From: Babylonia areolata
Lineage: Eukaryota > Mollusca > Gastropoda > Neogastropoda > Buccinidae
NCBI RefSeq assembly: GCF_041734735.1
Contig: NC_134882.1
Coordinates: 24,889,777-24,953,776 of the forward strand
Length of the DNA: 64,000 nucleotides
Direction of reading: 5' to 3'
Under the pieces are notes generated by a model. It worked only from the letters and a program-made list of their open reading frames with translations. It was not told the origin of the DNA and did no database searches. How positions within the stretch are numbered: position 1 is the first letter of the stretch; the number at the start of each line of letters is the position of its first letter. Shown piece by piece: positions 11,771 to 23,901 of the stretch. Made by a program: the position numbers and the translations under genes.

Positions 11771-13379
11771 TTCATCTGTCTCAGTTTCTGATTCTGTATC
11801 AAAATCTGATGTTTCAGCACAAGTGTTCTTTTTGCCTTTTTCTTATTCACGACAAGATTTTGTACAATGACTACTGTTCTTTTTCTGTTTTGTTTCTTCT
11901 TGGTCACAGGTAGTGGACTGGTCACATGTAGTGGACTGAGAGTGAGAATCATGTTCAACTACTGGAGCTGTTTTCTCTTGTTTTGTGTCTTCTTTCACTC
12001 TTCGCAGCCAACTTTGATGAACATGGACTACAGTCCCCCCTTGATGAACAAAAATCACACTACCATCTTATCCAATGACAGTTCCTGGTCCCTTCCACTC
12101 TTCACCATCTGGTCGTTTGTAGTAGATCTTGTCGCCCATCTGATAGATGTCAAATGATGACCGTGTTTGCTTTCTCAAAGCTCTTCTGATTCTTTCTGAA
12201 CTTTCAGTTTCTGTGAATGCCTTTCTAGCCACGTGTAGACATGTGATGTGTTCTCAAACTGTTTTGCTTCTTGTGGTGCCTTCCAAAGCAGGTAGCTTAT
12301 CTGTGAGAACAGATGGAAAGTTTGGATTTCCTCCGTAGACCACTTATGGACTGAAACCATGTGTGTTCACCATGCTGTTCTTTGCTGCCAAAGCTGCACA
12401 AAGCTGTTTCCCAGTCAAGATCTTTCTTGTCTGTCATGATCTTCATCAACATGTTTGAGAGTGCTTGATTGTGTCATTCTACCACACCATTGCTCCATGG
12501 GCTGTATGCTGCTGTCATCTCCACTTAATGTTGAAGTTTTCACACGTCTTGAAACTCTCCATTGTTGAATTCCCTTCCATTGTCACTGATGACTGTTTCT
12601 GGTGGGCCATGTACTGCAATCCAGAACTTCATGAAGTTCTGTACAATAACAGATGACTCTTTGCTTTTGAAGATTGTAACTGCACTGAATCTGGAGTACA
12701 CGTCAATCATATGGAAGTACCACAGATTTTTTCTAAGTTCATGCAGATCAACAGCCACTGTTTGGTTGTAGTCATCTGCCAAAGGCAATCCTGCTGTTGG
12801 TTTCGGAGGTGTCTTTTTATGTCAAGCACACACATCACATTCTTCCACCAGTTCTGTCATTTTCTTGTACAGATCAGGGTCTTTGATTCCTGCATTTTGC
12901 ATCAGTTTCCGTAGGCCTTCTGCTGAAGAATGGCCAAACTGTTTGTGAAGTTTCACCAGAGCTTTTGTTTGTTCTTCCTCATCTAAGTTGTCCATCATGA
13001 GAAGAATTTCAGAATCTTCTTCGCTCTCTTGTTTCCAAGGATGTCAATACAGTAGTGCCCAGCTGAGGTGAAGTTTAATGTTTAACTCCACAGGCTGCTG
13101 AAACATTGTGATTTTGTCGTTTGTCATGTCAATCACAGTTTCCGCCTTCTTCAAAGACTCTTTGCTTAGCAATAGTGGTATTTCAACATTTACCACCTCT
13201 ATTTCGATGTTACATTTTGTTGTTCCAATTTGGCCCAGTAACTTCGCATTCATATAGGTATGAATTTGTGCGCCATCTCCAAATTTGAAGGTCTTCTGAC
13301 TTTTCTTTGTCTTCATATTTTTCTTGTGGTTTTCTGGCAGTTGGTCAATATATTGCTGAAACCATCTCTTTCCGCACAC
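11767..13379 (-). pseudogene. Copia fossil: protease and integrase part
   Basis: The protease-like tail (FKFGDGAQIHT, IPLLLSKESLKKA) is typical of copia proteases. The integrase core shows WYFHMIDVYSRFSAV and HGPPETVISDNGREFNN, matching the second catalytic block of the DDE core. The part is broken. Confidence 0.82.
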
Positions 13380-14196
13380 AGTTTTTGTACATGCTGTACC
13401 AGTGACAGCACATCCGTTCTGTCATCAATATTTCATTTTCTGTTCTATGTTCTTTTGTGAACCAAGTCAAGTTGCATGCTTCCTCCTCATCCTGTTGTTC
13501 TTCAACTTCAGTTTCTGTCATTCTCACTTCTTGTTTGTGCTGCCTGTGAGGACAGTTTCTGGCCCAGTGACACACACACTCACAAATAGCACACTTTGTT
13601 CTCTTTCCATTTCTGTCCAATGGATTTGTACCTTTTTTGTACTTTATTCTTTCTTTGCTGATAATTTGAACCAGTTTGATCTGAATAATTGCTTTGTTTC
13701 TTGGGAAACTTTCTGTCATGAAGGCTTCTTGTTTGACAGTGATCTCAGTTTCTGAGGAACCTCCAAAGATTCTCTTTAATGCAGACTTCACTGATTAGAA
13801 TTTTTGGTTGGATGCTGCAGTCAGAACTAGCTGCCTTTCTTTTTCCGATAGTCCTGCATTATCTTGCAGCTTGAATGCCAGAACAGAATCAGAATATTCC
13901 ATCTGTTTTTTGCAAACACTGTACAGTCTCTCATAATCGATAATGTAGTCATTCGTAGAAACATTTGCTTCTTTCTTTAGTTTTTCAAAATCGGAATAGG
14001 CTGAATATGCCAAGTCTGTTTCGTCTTGTAGAAACAGAAAGTCTAATGCTTCGAGAAGAATATCCATGCCGTCTGGAGAGTTTAATAGTGCAGTGTCTAT
14101 TTCTAATGCTTTTGATCTCGCCTGACCAGTTAATGACAAAGTAACTGCCAACGCTTGCTTCTCTGGTTTCATTTCAGTTACTAGTTTCCAGGACAC
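13345..14196 (-). pseudogene. Copia fossil: Gag part with zinc knuckle
   Basis: Gag-region remnant of the copia element. It has UBN2-type Gag helices (LNSPDGMDILLEALDFLF) followed downstream by the knuckle CAICECVCHWARNC, fitting CX2CX4HX4C. The part is broken. Confidence 0.8.
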
Positions 14197-14467
14197 TCTA
14201 TCCTCAAGGCCTCAACACTCTCTAATTCTCAAGATAGGTCAGGGAGGGAGAGAGAGGGAGAAAGCAGGGGGTAAGAAAAAGGGAGGGGGAAAAAAACAAA
14301 AAAACGAACAAAGGGGAGGGGGGTTTTGAAGGAAGGCAAACTGGATTCAGTCTGAATTTGACATCATTGTAGAAACATGTCACTTTCATTCACAAGCACT
14401 GAGGAAGGCAAGCGCTGAAATATTCGCTATGGGACAGTGGTGTTGTTTTTTGTTTTCTTTTTTATCA

Positions 14468-14468
<1 letters not shown>

Positions 14469-14537
<69 letters not shown>
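14469..14537. repeat. (TA)n-(TG)n compound microsatellite
   Basis: About 30 bp of TA followed directly by about 38 bp of TG. Confidence 0.93.
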
Positions 14538-14538
<1 letters not shown>

Positions 14539-15830
14539 GCACACTAATAATTTACGATCTCTCTCTCTGTAATACACACACACACACACAAACACACACA
14601 GAGATAGAAAAAGAAAATAGAGTAAGCATGTTGTGTGTTCATTTAGTTGTACAAGACCAACTGAACTTCTCATTGAAAAATCTGTCTGCTATTTTGACAC
14701 AGTTCTTGGCCATCTTTCATTGTCGGAAAGAAAACCTTTTCATAATAGAAAATGATGATATTAACTAAAATTATGAAACCTATCATTCAAATACTTACTA
14801 AGTAACATAATGTTGTTTCCAAAACATGAACTACGTTGAGCTGAGCGACAAGACTACTACAAAGCCGGGCACTGCAACCATGGATCTAAAAACAGATCTA
14901 GTTGGTCAGTGGCATCAAAAATATGTCTCCACTTTTTCGTTAAACAGACGCTGCTCTCAATAGCTTTCAGGTCATTTTATAAAGAAGAAAGAATGAACTT
15001 TTCAGTGGTGGGTTTATTTAAAAGATTCAATTTGTCTGGAAGTGCAGTAGAGTGTCAAGAAAAATAGGTAAATTTTCAGACACGTTTTTTTATAAACTGA
15101 GTAAAATATATCAACTGAAAACTTCACCCATGCTAAAGTAGAGATAGGTCTCTGAAGTTGATTGGTTGTAAGGAGCAATGTCCTTAGCCTATTTTTGTCA
15201 CAAACCCTATCAAACTTTTTTACCACTCTGCTTTTTGAAGAGCGGAGGTTACTCCACTTCAGGCGATCAGTTTCACTCACTGTCTTACACACACAAAAAA
15301 AGAAACAATCTGGGGAACGAACAAAGGTGGTTTTATTTTCTGATATATTTTTCAGCTCGATGTATGCAGTATTGCGCTTGCTAGGGTGAAGTGAAAAGTG
15401 ACAAAACTACGATCCGTCAGCCATAGTTACACAGCATTACACAGTGGTCGGACCTACCTAATTTTAGCTTGAAACCTTCAATAGGGGTTTTTCGTCTAGT
15501 ATGAAATTATGAAATTCTCCAGATGAAAGCTTCAAGCCGTAATACTGTTTAGTCAGTTTTTGAGTTGTAATACTGTGTGATAGTAGTTTGTGGTTGTTTC
15601 GATGAGACGGTGTGTTTGGGGCTGTATGTGAATGGTTATGTAGAGCCTTTGTGTTTAAAACGTGATGGTCAGGGAACAATGTAACTGCACTTGGTTGTTG
15701 TATCTAATACATTTGCTAATATTCTAGCACTATTTCCACCTGTAAAATAAACAAACTTGAATTTTCTTGTGTTTTTTTTTCCAGTTTATTCTCTATGGGG
15801 TTTTTTTTCTAAAATTTGTATTGTATTTCT

Positions 15831-15833
<3 letters not shown>

Positions 15834-15878
<45 letters not shown>
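15834..15878. repeat. (TA)n microsatellite
   Basis: Uninterrupted TA run of about 45 bp. Confidence 0.92.
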
Positions 15879-15881
<3 letters not shown>

Positions 15882-16127
15882 GTATTTGTGTACACATGTT
15901 TTGAGCACAAAACAGTTTCAAATGTGGAATGTATTTACTGAATTAGAGGTGCATGAGTGAGTGAGTGAGAGAGAGAGAGATAGATTACAAGAAAAAAATC
16001 TTTATACATGAGGATACATAGATATTCATTAAATGAAAGAGTTGTTTGTTGTGTTCACATGTGTGCATCTGTGTGTGTCTATGTGTGTGTGTGTGTGTGT
16101 GTCAGGTTCTGTAGCAATAATATACTG

Positions 16128-18156
16128 TGATGGGGTGGTAAGGTGGTGTTAGAGAAGGTGAAAACAGGTAGAAGGTGTTTGCAGAAGAGAGCTGCAGCCA
16201 GGCAAGGTAGACTCGGGAAGGCAGTGCGCTGGTTTTCTTCTTTTCTTCTTTCATTCTTCCAGACCAGGAGAGTTCTCTATTTGTCTGGCACTCACTCACT
16301 CCTTATATTCTGTTCCACCGAACCGCAAAGCCAGCGCCGCAAAGTGACTCACGAAACCGGCCCTCCGCGAGCCTTGAGGGGCCAAGCTTGTGTTTGTTTG
16401 ACCAAATTTAGCGGCTTCTGACTTTCGGCTCGGGGAACTAACATAGACATATATCACACAAAACTACAAGAGATGAGCATTTTCTTAAGCTAAACCATTT
16501 TCTACAAAAATAATGTAGTTAAAAACTGTAAACAAAAAAAGTCACAGAATGAACGAGCTTTTAAAGAGTTCATGTATCATTTTTGTACATTACAACAATT
16601 AAAACGTCGCGATATGTAATTGCAACAGTTAAGTAACTGGAAATCCTGAATTTCCAACTATATAAAAATCTATAGAATCTCTTCTAGAGTAAAGATTTTT
16701 TATGTCAAAATTCAAGAGAAAACTCAACGGACAGCTCCTGTGTCGGCACCACTTGGCAGTGCTTTTGGCACTTGTGATCAACAATGAAATACTTCGTTTA
16801 AACAAACTACAACACAACTATACATGTATGATACGAATCAGATTGATAACAGAAATGCAAACATCTGCAAGACACGCTATAAAAATGTCTAGGTATTGTA
16901 AAAACGTATTCTGCTCGAATCGGCACTGACGAATTCCAATGGCTTGAAGAAGAGATAGTTTTGTGGGGCCGAAATACTGTCAGACATTTCGTACTATCGC
17001 ATGCCTGTAACTTAGGTGTACATGGAAAGCGATACACGAGAAGAAAGCTTAATCATTTACATTTTAATGCACAATCTAAATTCCACGGCAACTATATCGA
17101 TTTATAGAAAACAAGGTATTTTATATGTTTCAACTGAGTGGATTTCAAAGATCGCGCCAAAATTCATTCACATAAATATTAGTTTTTAAGAGTTATAGGC
17201 TACCTGGCCAAATGATATCATTACAGTTGAGCAGTATGATCTTTCTGAAGTCCAATAACATAAAAACTATAATCTCATCTATAAGGAAGTGTTTATAATT
17301 TAACAAATTGATGAAAATCATCATATGGTTCCCTGTAAAGGGAGATAACTTGTGACCGATTTACAACTTCCTTGGTAACCTTCGGCAAGTCACAAAAGTC
17401 GTCTGCTAAGCTGGCCCAACGAAGATTGTAGCCAACCCAGCTACATCCCCCCCCTACTCTGTTACAACCAGCGTCCTCGCTGGCACTTTTCATGACTACA
17501 TAAAAGGGGGCCTAAATCATGCACTAATACACCCATTCAAACCAACGAACACACAAAACATTATCTTAAGTGCAAATCCCAAGACACTAAGTTGCAAAAA
17601 TTGGAAAAATGCAAAATCCGTTAAAATCTCAAACAATAATAAGTAACCCTCGAGGAACGTTATCTTGAGCGTGAACCCTCAGAGTCAGATTTTCACAGAA
17701 TGTATAACCCACGTCAGGGCAAAACGGTTTGCCCATACTGAATTCTTAAAGGGGCATCATTTTAAATGTAGCCCTTAAAGTTCAGTATATACTTAAAATG
17801 CACACGACGATCCAGTGGATGGACTCTAGTCAAATGCTCTTGAGGGGCGTTATTTAAAATGCAAACCCCCAAAGCCAAAACCAGTACAGGTTATAATGGG
17901 AGCTGTTGTATTGACAGTGTTCCCAATATAACAAAATAAGCCCCAACAATGTTAACTGTCTGAAATGTATATCGGCATGTTATACACTGACTGTGGGAAA
18001 ATAGTTATATAAACACATAATTCCTTTTCATCAGCTTTACATCCATATTGACTAGGGAGAACCTGAAACAAGATTCCTCAAGATGAAGTACCTGAAGCGG
18101 CCCAACGAAGACTAGAAAGGAGTTGTCATTTTTTAACAAACGTTTCCTTTAAGTCA
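16128..18156 (-). repeat. LTR copy 1 (3' LTR of the Gag-only element)
   Basis: On the plus strand it starts TGATGGGGTGG; read on the minus strand it ends CCCCATCA, the canonical CA end. The GC-richer outer ~490 bp recurs at 19924-20419 and the following ~1.4 kb recurs at 24474-25869, in the same order. The inner border near 18156 is tentative, placed just before a long pyrimidine run that is a polypurine tract on the minus strand. Confidence 0.75.
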
Positions 18157-18185
18157 TTTTTTTTTCTGTCTCTCTCTTCCTTTTG
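18157..18185 (-). other. Candidate polypurine tract
   Basis: The plus strand is a near-pure pyrimidine run (T9, CTGTCTCTCTCTTCC). On the minus strand this purine run lies directly upstream of the 3' LTR, where a plus-strand primer is expected. The single purine inside and the uncertain LTR border keep confidence moderate. Confidence 0.5.
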
Positions 18186-18269
18186 ACCAACTCATTAGCA
18201 CCAATAAAACATATTTGCAATTCAGTGGACAGTTTCACCAATACAATTTGATGCAATTATCAACCAAAA

Positions 18270-18440
18270 ATGAGTGAGCATTCAACAGCTTTGCTTGGGG
18301 AAAAAATCAATCTTTGATCAAACAAAATGATGAGCATTCAACAGCTTTGCTTGGGGAAAAAATCAATCTTTGATCAAACAAAATGAGTGAGCATTCAACA
18401 GCTTTGCTTGGGGGGAAAAGTCAATCTTCGAAAATTTTCA
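18270..18440. repeat. Three tandem copies of a ~57-bp unit
   Basis: The unit begins TGAGTGAGCATTCAACAG and includes GCTTTGCTTGGGG and CAATCTTTGATCAAAC. Copies 1 and 2 are nearly identical and copy 3 has drifted at its end. It lies in the untranslated part of the Gag-only element, between gag and the 3' LTR. Confidence 0.9.
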
Positions 18441-18552
18441 ACTGCTCAATGACAAAAAAAAAAAAAACAAGAGAACAATCAGTCCCACACATTGTCCATC
18501 ATTGACCTATCTTGTCTCCTCAAATTTCAAGTGAGACAGCAACTAAGCAAAG

Positions 18553-19878
18553 TCACTGACCAACGTAAGGAACACCAGATGTGTACCATGTTACTGGCTT
18601 CATCGTCAGGCGTAGAGATCGCCTAGGGGTGGGAGCTGGTGGTAGTGGAGGCGGCTCTGGTGCTGCGTGCAGGGCTGATGTCCCGGGCCTTGGCATGGGA
18701 CTGAACAGCCACACCCCACTGTCAGTGTCAGTGTCAGTGTCAGAGTCTGACACTTTGCTGACATGGCAGGACCGTTGGGACGGGTCAGTCGGCGTGACAG
18801 CAGGTGGTGGTCGTTGGCTGCCTCTCAGCTGTGTGAGGTTGAGTACAGGTGAAGGTGACACCTGTGGGATCACAGCATCAGGTGTGGTGCTGTGGCGCTT
18901 CCGTCTGCGTCGGCGTCTCCTGCGTTGCTGGTTTGGAGCTGGAGCAGCTGGCATGGACCCAGACTGCCCAGTGTGTTTGGTGACAACACACTGGTTGCTG
19001 ACTGCCATTGGAGTCTGGTGGTCAGCTTTCTGTCGCCTGGCATTCTTCACATAGCGCTGCTTGTGCCGACACTGGTCTTCAGTGTGGCCAGACCACTGAC
19101 ACCAGACACAGCGTGGAGGGTCTGGGGCCCGGTCAGCAGCACAGTGGCGAGGATGATGTGCTGGTCCTGGAGGATGGGGGCGGTGCGCTGGCATGGGGAA
19201 CTGCTGCTGCTGTTGTCGCAAACTGTTGACTTCAGCCATCAATGTAGCCAGCTGGGCCTGTAGGCAGGCTACAATGGTGTTGTGACTGCCGTCAGCGTCG
19301 CTGTCCTCCCTCAGCCATCGCTGGGCCTCCTTCTTCGCCGCCTCGAAGGTGGTGTCAGGGTGGTCTCTGATGAAGTGCCTGACATCGCGTCTGAGTGCAG
19401 CTGGCTGAAGACCTCTGGCGAAGGCGTCACGGAGAATGGTTGCTGGCACCTGCATCATCCCATCTTCAGCCTTGTTGACCTTGGTCCAGAGGTACCGAAG
19501 ATGGGATGCGTACACTGCAATCGTCTCCTTGGACTGCTGCTGCCTAGTAAAGAAGGCAGTGGCAAGGTCTGTGGTGTCACGCTGCTCTCCCCAGTTCTCG
19601 AGTAGTGCTAGGATTTTGGCTGGGGTGTCCACTTCTGTCGCCGGCAGCCTGACAATCTGCTGGCGAGCTCTGCCTGCAAGGGCTGAGATCAGCCAGATAG
19701 AGGCTGTCGCGTCATCCAGGGGCTGCAGATGGTGGATCAGTCGGGCCTCCCAGATGAAGTCATCAACTTCCCTGCCGGTTTCCTCACCGGAGAACGTCGG
19801 TAGTTTGGGCAGGAAGTCGGATTGGGCCATGTTGATGAGCGACGTTACTTTTGCGTGGACTTGAAGTACCTGCTGCAC
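18553..19878 (-). CDS. Gag protein of the Gag-only LTR element
   Basis: Capsid-type protein of 441 residues in one open frame that looks whole. Residues about 20-200 carry a Ty3-like Gag/capsid region (LPKLPTFSGEETGREVDDF, LISALAGRARQQIVRLP, FFTRQQQSKETIAVYASHL), as in retrotransposon_gag domains. A glutamine run follows near 220, then a CX2CX4HX4C zinc knuckle (CVWCQWSGHTEDQC) near 255. Next come a basic run (RRRRRRRRKR) near 320, an acidic (DT)n stretch near 385 and a proline-rich tail. The start lies about 45 bp inside the LTR edge. It binds and packages RNA in related elements; here that role is inferred. No pol frame follows. A domesticated Arc/PNMA-like host gene is unlikely, because LTRs and a primer site flank it. 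Confidence 0.85.
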   Translation of the reverse strand: MQQVLQVHAKVTSLINMAQSDFLPKLPTFSGEETGREVDDFIWEARLIHHLQPLDDATASIWLISALAGRARQQIVRLPATEVDTPAKILALLENWGEQRDTTDLATAFFTRQQQSKETIAVYASHLRYLWTKVNKAEDGMMQVPATILRDAFARGLQPAALRRDVRHFIRDHPDTTFEAAKKEAQRWLREDSDADGSHNTIVACLQAQLATLMAEVNSLRQQQQQFPMPAHRPHPPGPAHHPRHCAADRAPDPPRCVWCQWSGHTEDQCRHKQRYVKNARRQKADHQTPMAVSNQCVVTKHTGQSGSMPAAPAPNQQRRRRRRRRKRHSTTPDAVIPQVSPSPVLNLTQLRGSQRPPPAVTPTDPSQRSCHVSKVSDSDTDTDTDSGVWLFSPMPRPGTSALHAAPEPPPLPPAPTPRRSLRLTMKPVTWYTSGVPYVGQ

Positions 19879-19901
19879 TTTCTTCTCTCTGTCTTCTCCT
19901 A

Positions 19902-19919
19902 ATCCTGCTCGCAGCGCCA
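19902..19919 (-). other. Candidate primer-binding site
   Basis: On the minus strand TGGCGCTGCGAGCAGGAT lies four bases after the CA end of the 5' LTR. PBSs begin with TGG, complementary to the CCA tail of tRNA. The donor tRNA is not identified. Confidence 0.65.
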
Positions 19920-19923
19920 GTTA

Positions 19924-20419
19924 TGATGGGGTGGAAAGGTGGTGTTAGAGAAGGTGAAGACAGGTAGAAGGTGTTTGCAGAAGAGAGCTGCAGCCAGGCA
20001 AGGTAGACTCGGGAAGGCAGTGTGCTGGTTTTCTTCTTTTATTCTTTCATTCTTCCAGACCAGGAGAGTTCTCTATTTGTCTGGCACTCGCTCACTCCTT
20101 ATATTCTGTTCCACCGAACCGCAAAGCCAGCGCCACGAAGCGACTCATGAAACCGGCCCTCCGCGAGCCTTGAGGGACCAAGCTTGTGTTTGTTTGACCA
20201 AATTTAGTGGCTTCTGACTTTTGGCTTGGGGAACTAACATAGACATATTATATATCACACAAACTTACAAGAGACGAGCATTTTCTTAAGCTAAACCATT
20301 TTCCACAAAAATAATGTAGTTAAAAACTGTAAACAGAAAGAGTCACTGAATGAACGAGCTTTTAACGAGTTCATGTATCATTTTTGTACATTACAACAAT
20401 TAAAACGTCACGATATGTA
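19924..20419 (-). repeat. LTR copy 2, outer segment
   Basis: Matches 16128 to about 16618 with about twenty differences by eye, more than half at CpG sites. It ends at CACGATATGTA, where the 4-kb insertion starts; the LTR resumes at 24474. Confidence 0.85.
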
Positions 20420-22204
20420 GGTGGCGGCAGTGAAAACTCATATACTTCTAAAAACCATATGATAATAGCATATTGCACAAGAAAAAAATAACACTTCAGC
20501 AGCAAAGAAATTGGAAAATATGCCTGTCAAAGTAGGGGGAAATTGAAAATCAAGACATGTCAATCTGCACAGAATAGCAACTTTGAAGGTCTACAGCACT
20601 GAAAAGAATAGACAGCTGCATTTCATAATACAATATCTTGCAGAATACATCACAAAAAGTGCACTGAATTTTTTTCAGGCAGGATAATTTACTGAATTTT
20701 AAGTATCAGAGTCTCAAACTTTGAAAAATCTTCAATTTGACCAGCGGAAAAAAGACTGTTTATTGTGGGGTAGCATGCTGCAAAGATGAATATTTCAGTA
20801 ACTGTCACAAGTAGGACCAGGAAATTTTGTGTGTGTATTAAGTGAAATGTCAGCTTTCAAAATAAATTAAAATCAATCTTAAAACTTTCATCTAAAGTTG
20901 GCAGAAAAGGAATGATACCCGATTTCCTCATAAATAAGGGTGCACGTTGTGGATGAGACTTCTTCAAAATTTTTGTTTTTGAAAAAATATTGAAGTTACA
21001 GCCACAATAAGTTACCAGTGGTCTTGGCTGATCAGCTTCTGCAAAATAACTGCAAATTTTTAAACAAATGCAACTTGAGAGCATTGTACAGAATGGGTAG
21101 GTTGATGGGGCATTCCACAACAAAGGTTCCCAAGAGGGAGCAAATATTACTTAAGTTGCTAGCAAAAATGACAGATATATGAATCTGTTTTCTTTCAGCT
21201 CTCTAGCTTTTTCTTCCATCCATGAACCCAGTCATGCATTTCATTGTAGAAGAACCACAATAAATAAGAAATAAAAGGTGGATGAAGCATCTTTATTTCT
21301 TCACAAAATGGCATTTGATTCACAAGAGAGAAAATACACACCAAAAAATATCTTTTTTGGCACTCACAGGTTTCCTGGCATCAGCAATAACATACTGCTC
21401 GCTACCTGAGCTGTTCATACTGGCCTTTTTGGATCAATGAATAGGTCTTGCATGCCCTGCCATGAGCAGCCCTTTCTGCAACATGTTAGATACACAGATC
21501 AGCTCATAAGAAAGAACAAAAGTTATATTAAATTTAAAACATACAATCAAAAACAGAGCTCTCAGTTTAATATATGTTTAGGATTTTGTCAATTTCTGTG
21601 TGTTTTGAGTGGGAGGAAAACACTGTGATAACAGAATTATAAAATGGCATACTGACAGGTAAGTATGCATTCAACAGCAACACAAAATTCACTGCACTGA
21701 ACTATTTGGCTGCATTTTCCTTTCACACAATAACTCAAATTGCAGCAATAACTTATGCTTTGGCAACTGAGGCTGAAGTTTTGGGGGCCTGTCATTTCCA
21801 GTTGCTGACAAGAGCTTTGCCATCTACATGTACTGTTCAACTTATGTGTCTTTGTTGCATGCGATTATTTACTCAAATATTTCCACTTCAGGGTACTACA
21901 TTTCATGATTGAGATGAATGTATTACTAAATGTCTTAGGTATATATGATTACTAAATATTGAATATTTTATTGTTAATATGCACATCATACTTAGTATCT
22001 TATTCTTTGATATATATATTTTGTGTACTCACCTTTATTTGTGTGTGTATGTGAGAATGCATGTCTTAGATATATATATATATATCAAAGTGAATATTTC
22101 ATTCACAATATGTGCATGGTATTTTGCATTTTATCATTTCATGAATTATCTCTTTGTTTCCTGTTTCATGCAGTCGAGATGCATAGCATATCATGGGTTA
22201 CATG

Positions 22205-22238
<34 letters not shown>
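22205..22238. repeat. (CA)n microsatellite
   Basis: Clean CA dinucleotide run inside the 4-kb insertion. Confidence 0.9.
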
Positions 22239-22240
<2 letters not shown>

Positions 22241-23379
22241 ATACTCTTAATTGCTGGATCTCAGATAGTGTTATATAGTTTGACTTAACCTGATGTGCAG
22301 CTTAGGCTATGGGTATTATTGTACTGATTTTCTTTTCACTAATTTTAGTTTGTTAAAAATTGGTGTTAATTTTTTTTAAGAAACAGGATGTTGACTGCAC
22401 TGTTCAAATTAATCATATATCTCTTCACATTACACTTTTTTCATACTCAGACATACATACACATACTCACAAGCATACATGTGCAAATGCAAACTTGCTC
22501 TCTCTCTCTCACTCACACACACACACCTACGCCACTGACAGGAAAGAAATGGGGGAGGGGATGACTGGAGGGAGGAGGTGGTGGGTCAGCAGTCAGGGAT
22601 TCTAAGCCGGAGCAAGTGGTCAGTGATTTGGCTCAGTGCCAAGTTTGCCACAACCATTGACAACCCCCTCCCCTCTGGTGGATGATACTCAGAGATAAGT
22701 GAGGGGAATGATTATACAACTTTCAGCAAATTATTAAAGTGAAGTTTGCAGAGGAGGGGGGGTGGGGGGGGGGGGTTTAGTATGAATTGGTGTTCTTGTT
22801 CTTTTTGGAATGTGAGAGCATAGTAACTATCTGTCTGTATATATTAATATAAAGTTTCACAGCTATCGAAGCAGAAAGCAACTAGAATATCAGACTATCA
22901 GACTTTTGTGTCATGTTGAATGAAATGCTCATCTTATGGAAAAAGAAACCACATAACAATTTTTTTACTCACTTATTTAACACTCACCGAGTCTGTAGCA
23001 GACGACGCTAATGCTGTCCCGAGCACTTCCGGTTTTAGACCCAGGTAATATTTTGCTTACTAAAGCAAAAATCAATCAAATATTAGTAATTGGAATTCAT
23101 GGGCTCTGTTTTAACATGTCCATTTTTCATTCTGTATCAATAGTTTTTGTGTGTTTTACTCAGAAAAAAATAAATCGTGTTCCGATTGAAACACGGTGTC
23201 ACGTTACGAAAACACTGATGAAATAGATCCAAGCTGCTCAGTTACTGACATCGATCAAAATCCTGATTCAAAGAATTTCAGCTCAATATTGAGCATGAAA
23301 GTGCTAAAGACATTTGTTTTCAAAAATATTATAAAACTTACCGATGAAACTTAAGATTTTCTGGAGAAACAATGCCATT

Positions 23380-23870
23380 TTTGTGTTAGATGAAGTGCCG
23401 CTCTCCTGTGTCGAATGTTGATTGGGCCGACGCAACTGACGAAGAGGGGTACCTGCTTTTGAATCGTTTGAGCAAATTGACCATGGATCAAAAATCTCAG
23501 TTTCGGATACCATTGAAATCAGTAGAAAATGCTCTTTACCGGTCATACAGTATCGCGTAGGGTCAGATTTCATTTTCGAACTGCGCGAGGCGTTGAAAGA
23601 TAGCCGAAAAATTCCCGTAACTTTGCGCTCAGATCTAACTACCCTACTTCGACCAAGGCTTGGAAAAAAACACACGAAAGTTCTCCTTGAACTTTCGCCT
23701 TTCACGGCTCCCAGTTTTTCGAACAGTAACCAATGAATGGAAAACAACGGATGCGATTTTTTCCACTATGTGGTTGAAACTAACTGTGTCGCGCTCAGAA
23801 AGACGCCGGCCGCCATTGAACAAGGATCGCTATTTCGCGTTACAGTACACTTCTTTTTCTTCCATCCGCG
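23380..23870. other. CpG-rich block inside the AT-rich 4-kb element
   Basis: The density of CG dinucleotides is far above the surroundings (for example GCGCGAGGCG, CGCCGGCCGCC). A 147-codon minus-strand frame (23304-23747) runs through it, and a second minus-strand ATGGCGGCC occurs near 23815. I recognise no domain. It could be a captured host promoter or first exon, or part of the transposon's own promoter. Confidence 0.35.
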
Positions 23871-23901
23871 AACTCATTTCGCATTGTATAAAGCAAACAC
23901 A

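Larger units (their letters stand above)
9979..14215 (-). mobile_element. Ty1/copia-type LTR retrotransposon fossil
   Basis: Minus-strand copia element with its parts in the expected order: Gag with a CX2CX4HX4C zinc knuckle, aspartic protease, integrase, reverse transcriptase and RNase H. Integrase placed before RT identifies Ty1/copia rather than Ty3. The element is broken in several places and clearly old. Neither LTR can be delimited with confidence. It lies between the GACTCAC cluster and simple repeats, and no host gene overlaps it. Confidence 0.88.
14216..16127. other. Stretch of simple repeats, no recognised gene
   Basis: Holds a purine-rich (GGGA)n-like tract near 14230-14330, (TA)n then (TG)n at 14469-14537, CA repeats near 14572, and (TA)n at 15834-15878. 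Open frames at 15014-15292 (minus) and 15162-15389 (plus) overlap each other and show no recognised domain. Confidence 0.5.

Noticed and set aside
16611-18069. Segmental duplication independent of the LTR element (match to 24474-25869)
   Set aside because: In both places the segment directly follows the outer LTR segment once the 4-kb insertion is discounted, so it is the inner part of one long LTR.
18270-18440. CRISPR-like array
   Set aside because: Units are contiguous tandem copies with no spacers, and this is animal DNA.
18553-19878. Domesticated Arc/PNMA-like host gag gene
   Set aside because: It is flanked by LTRs with a primer-binding site and purine tract, so it belongs to a retroelement.
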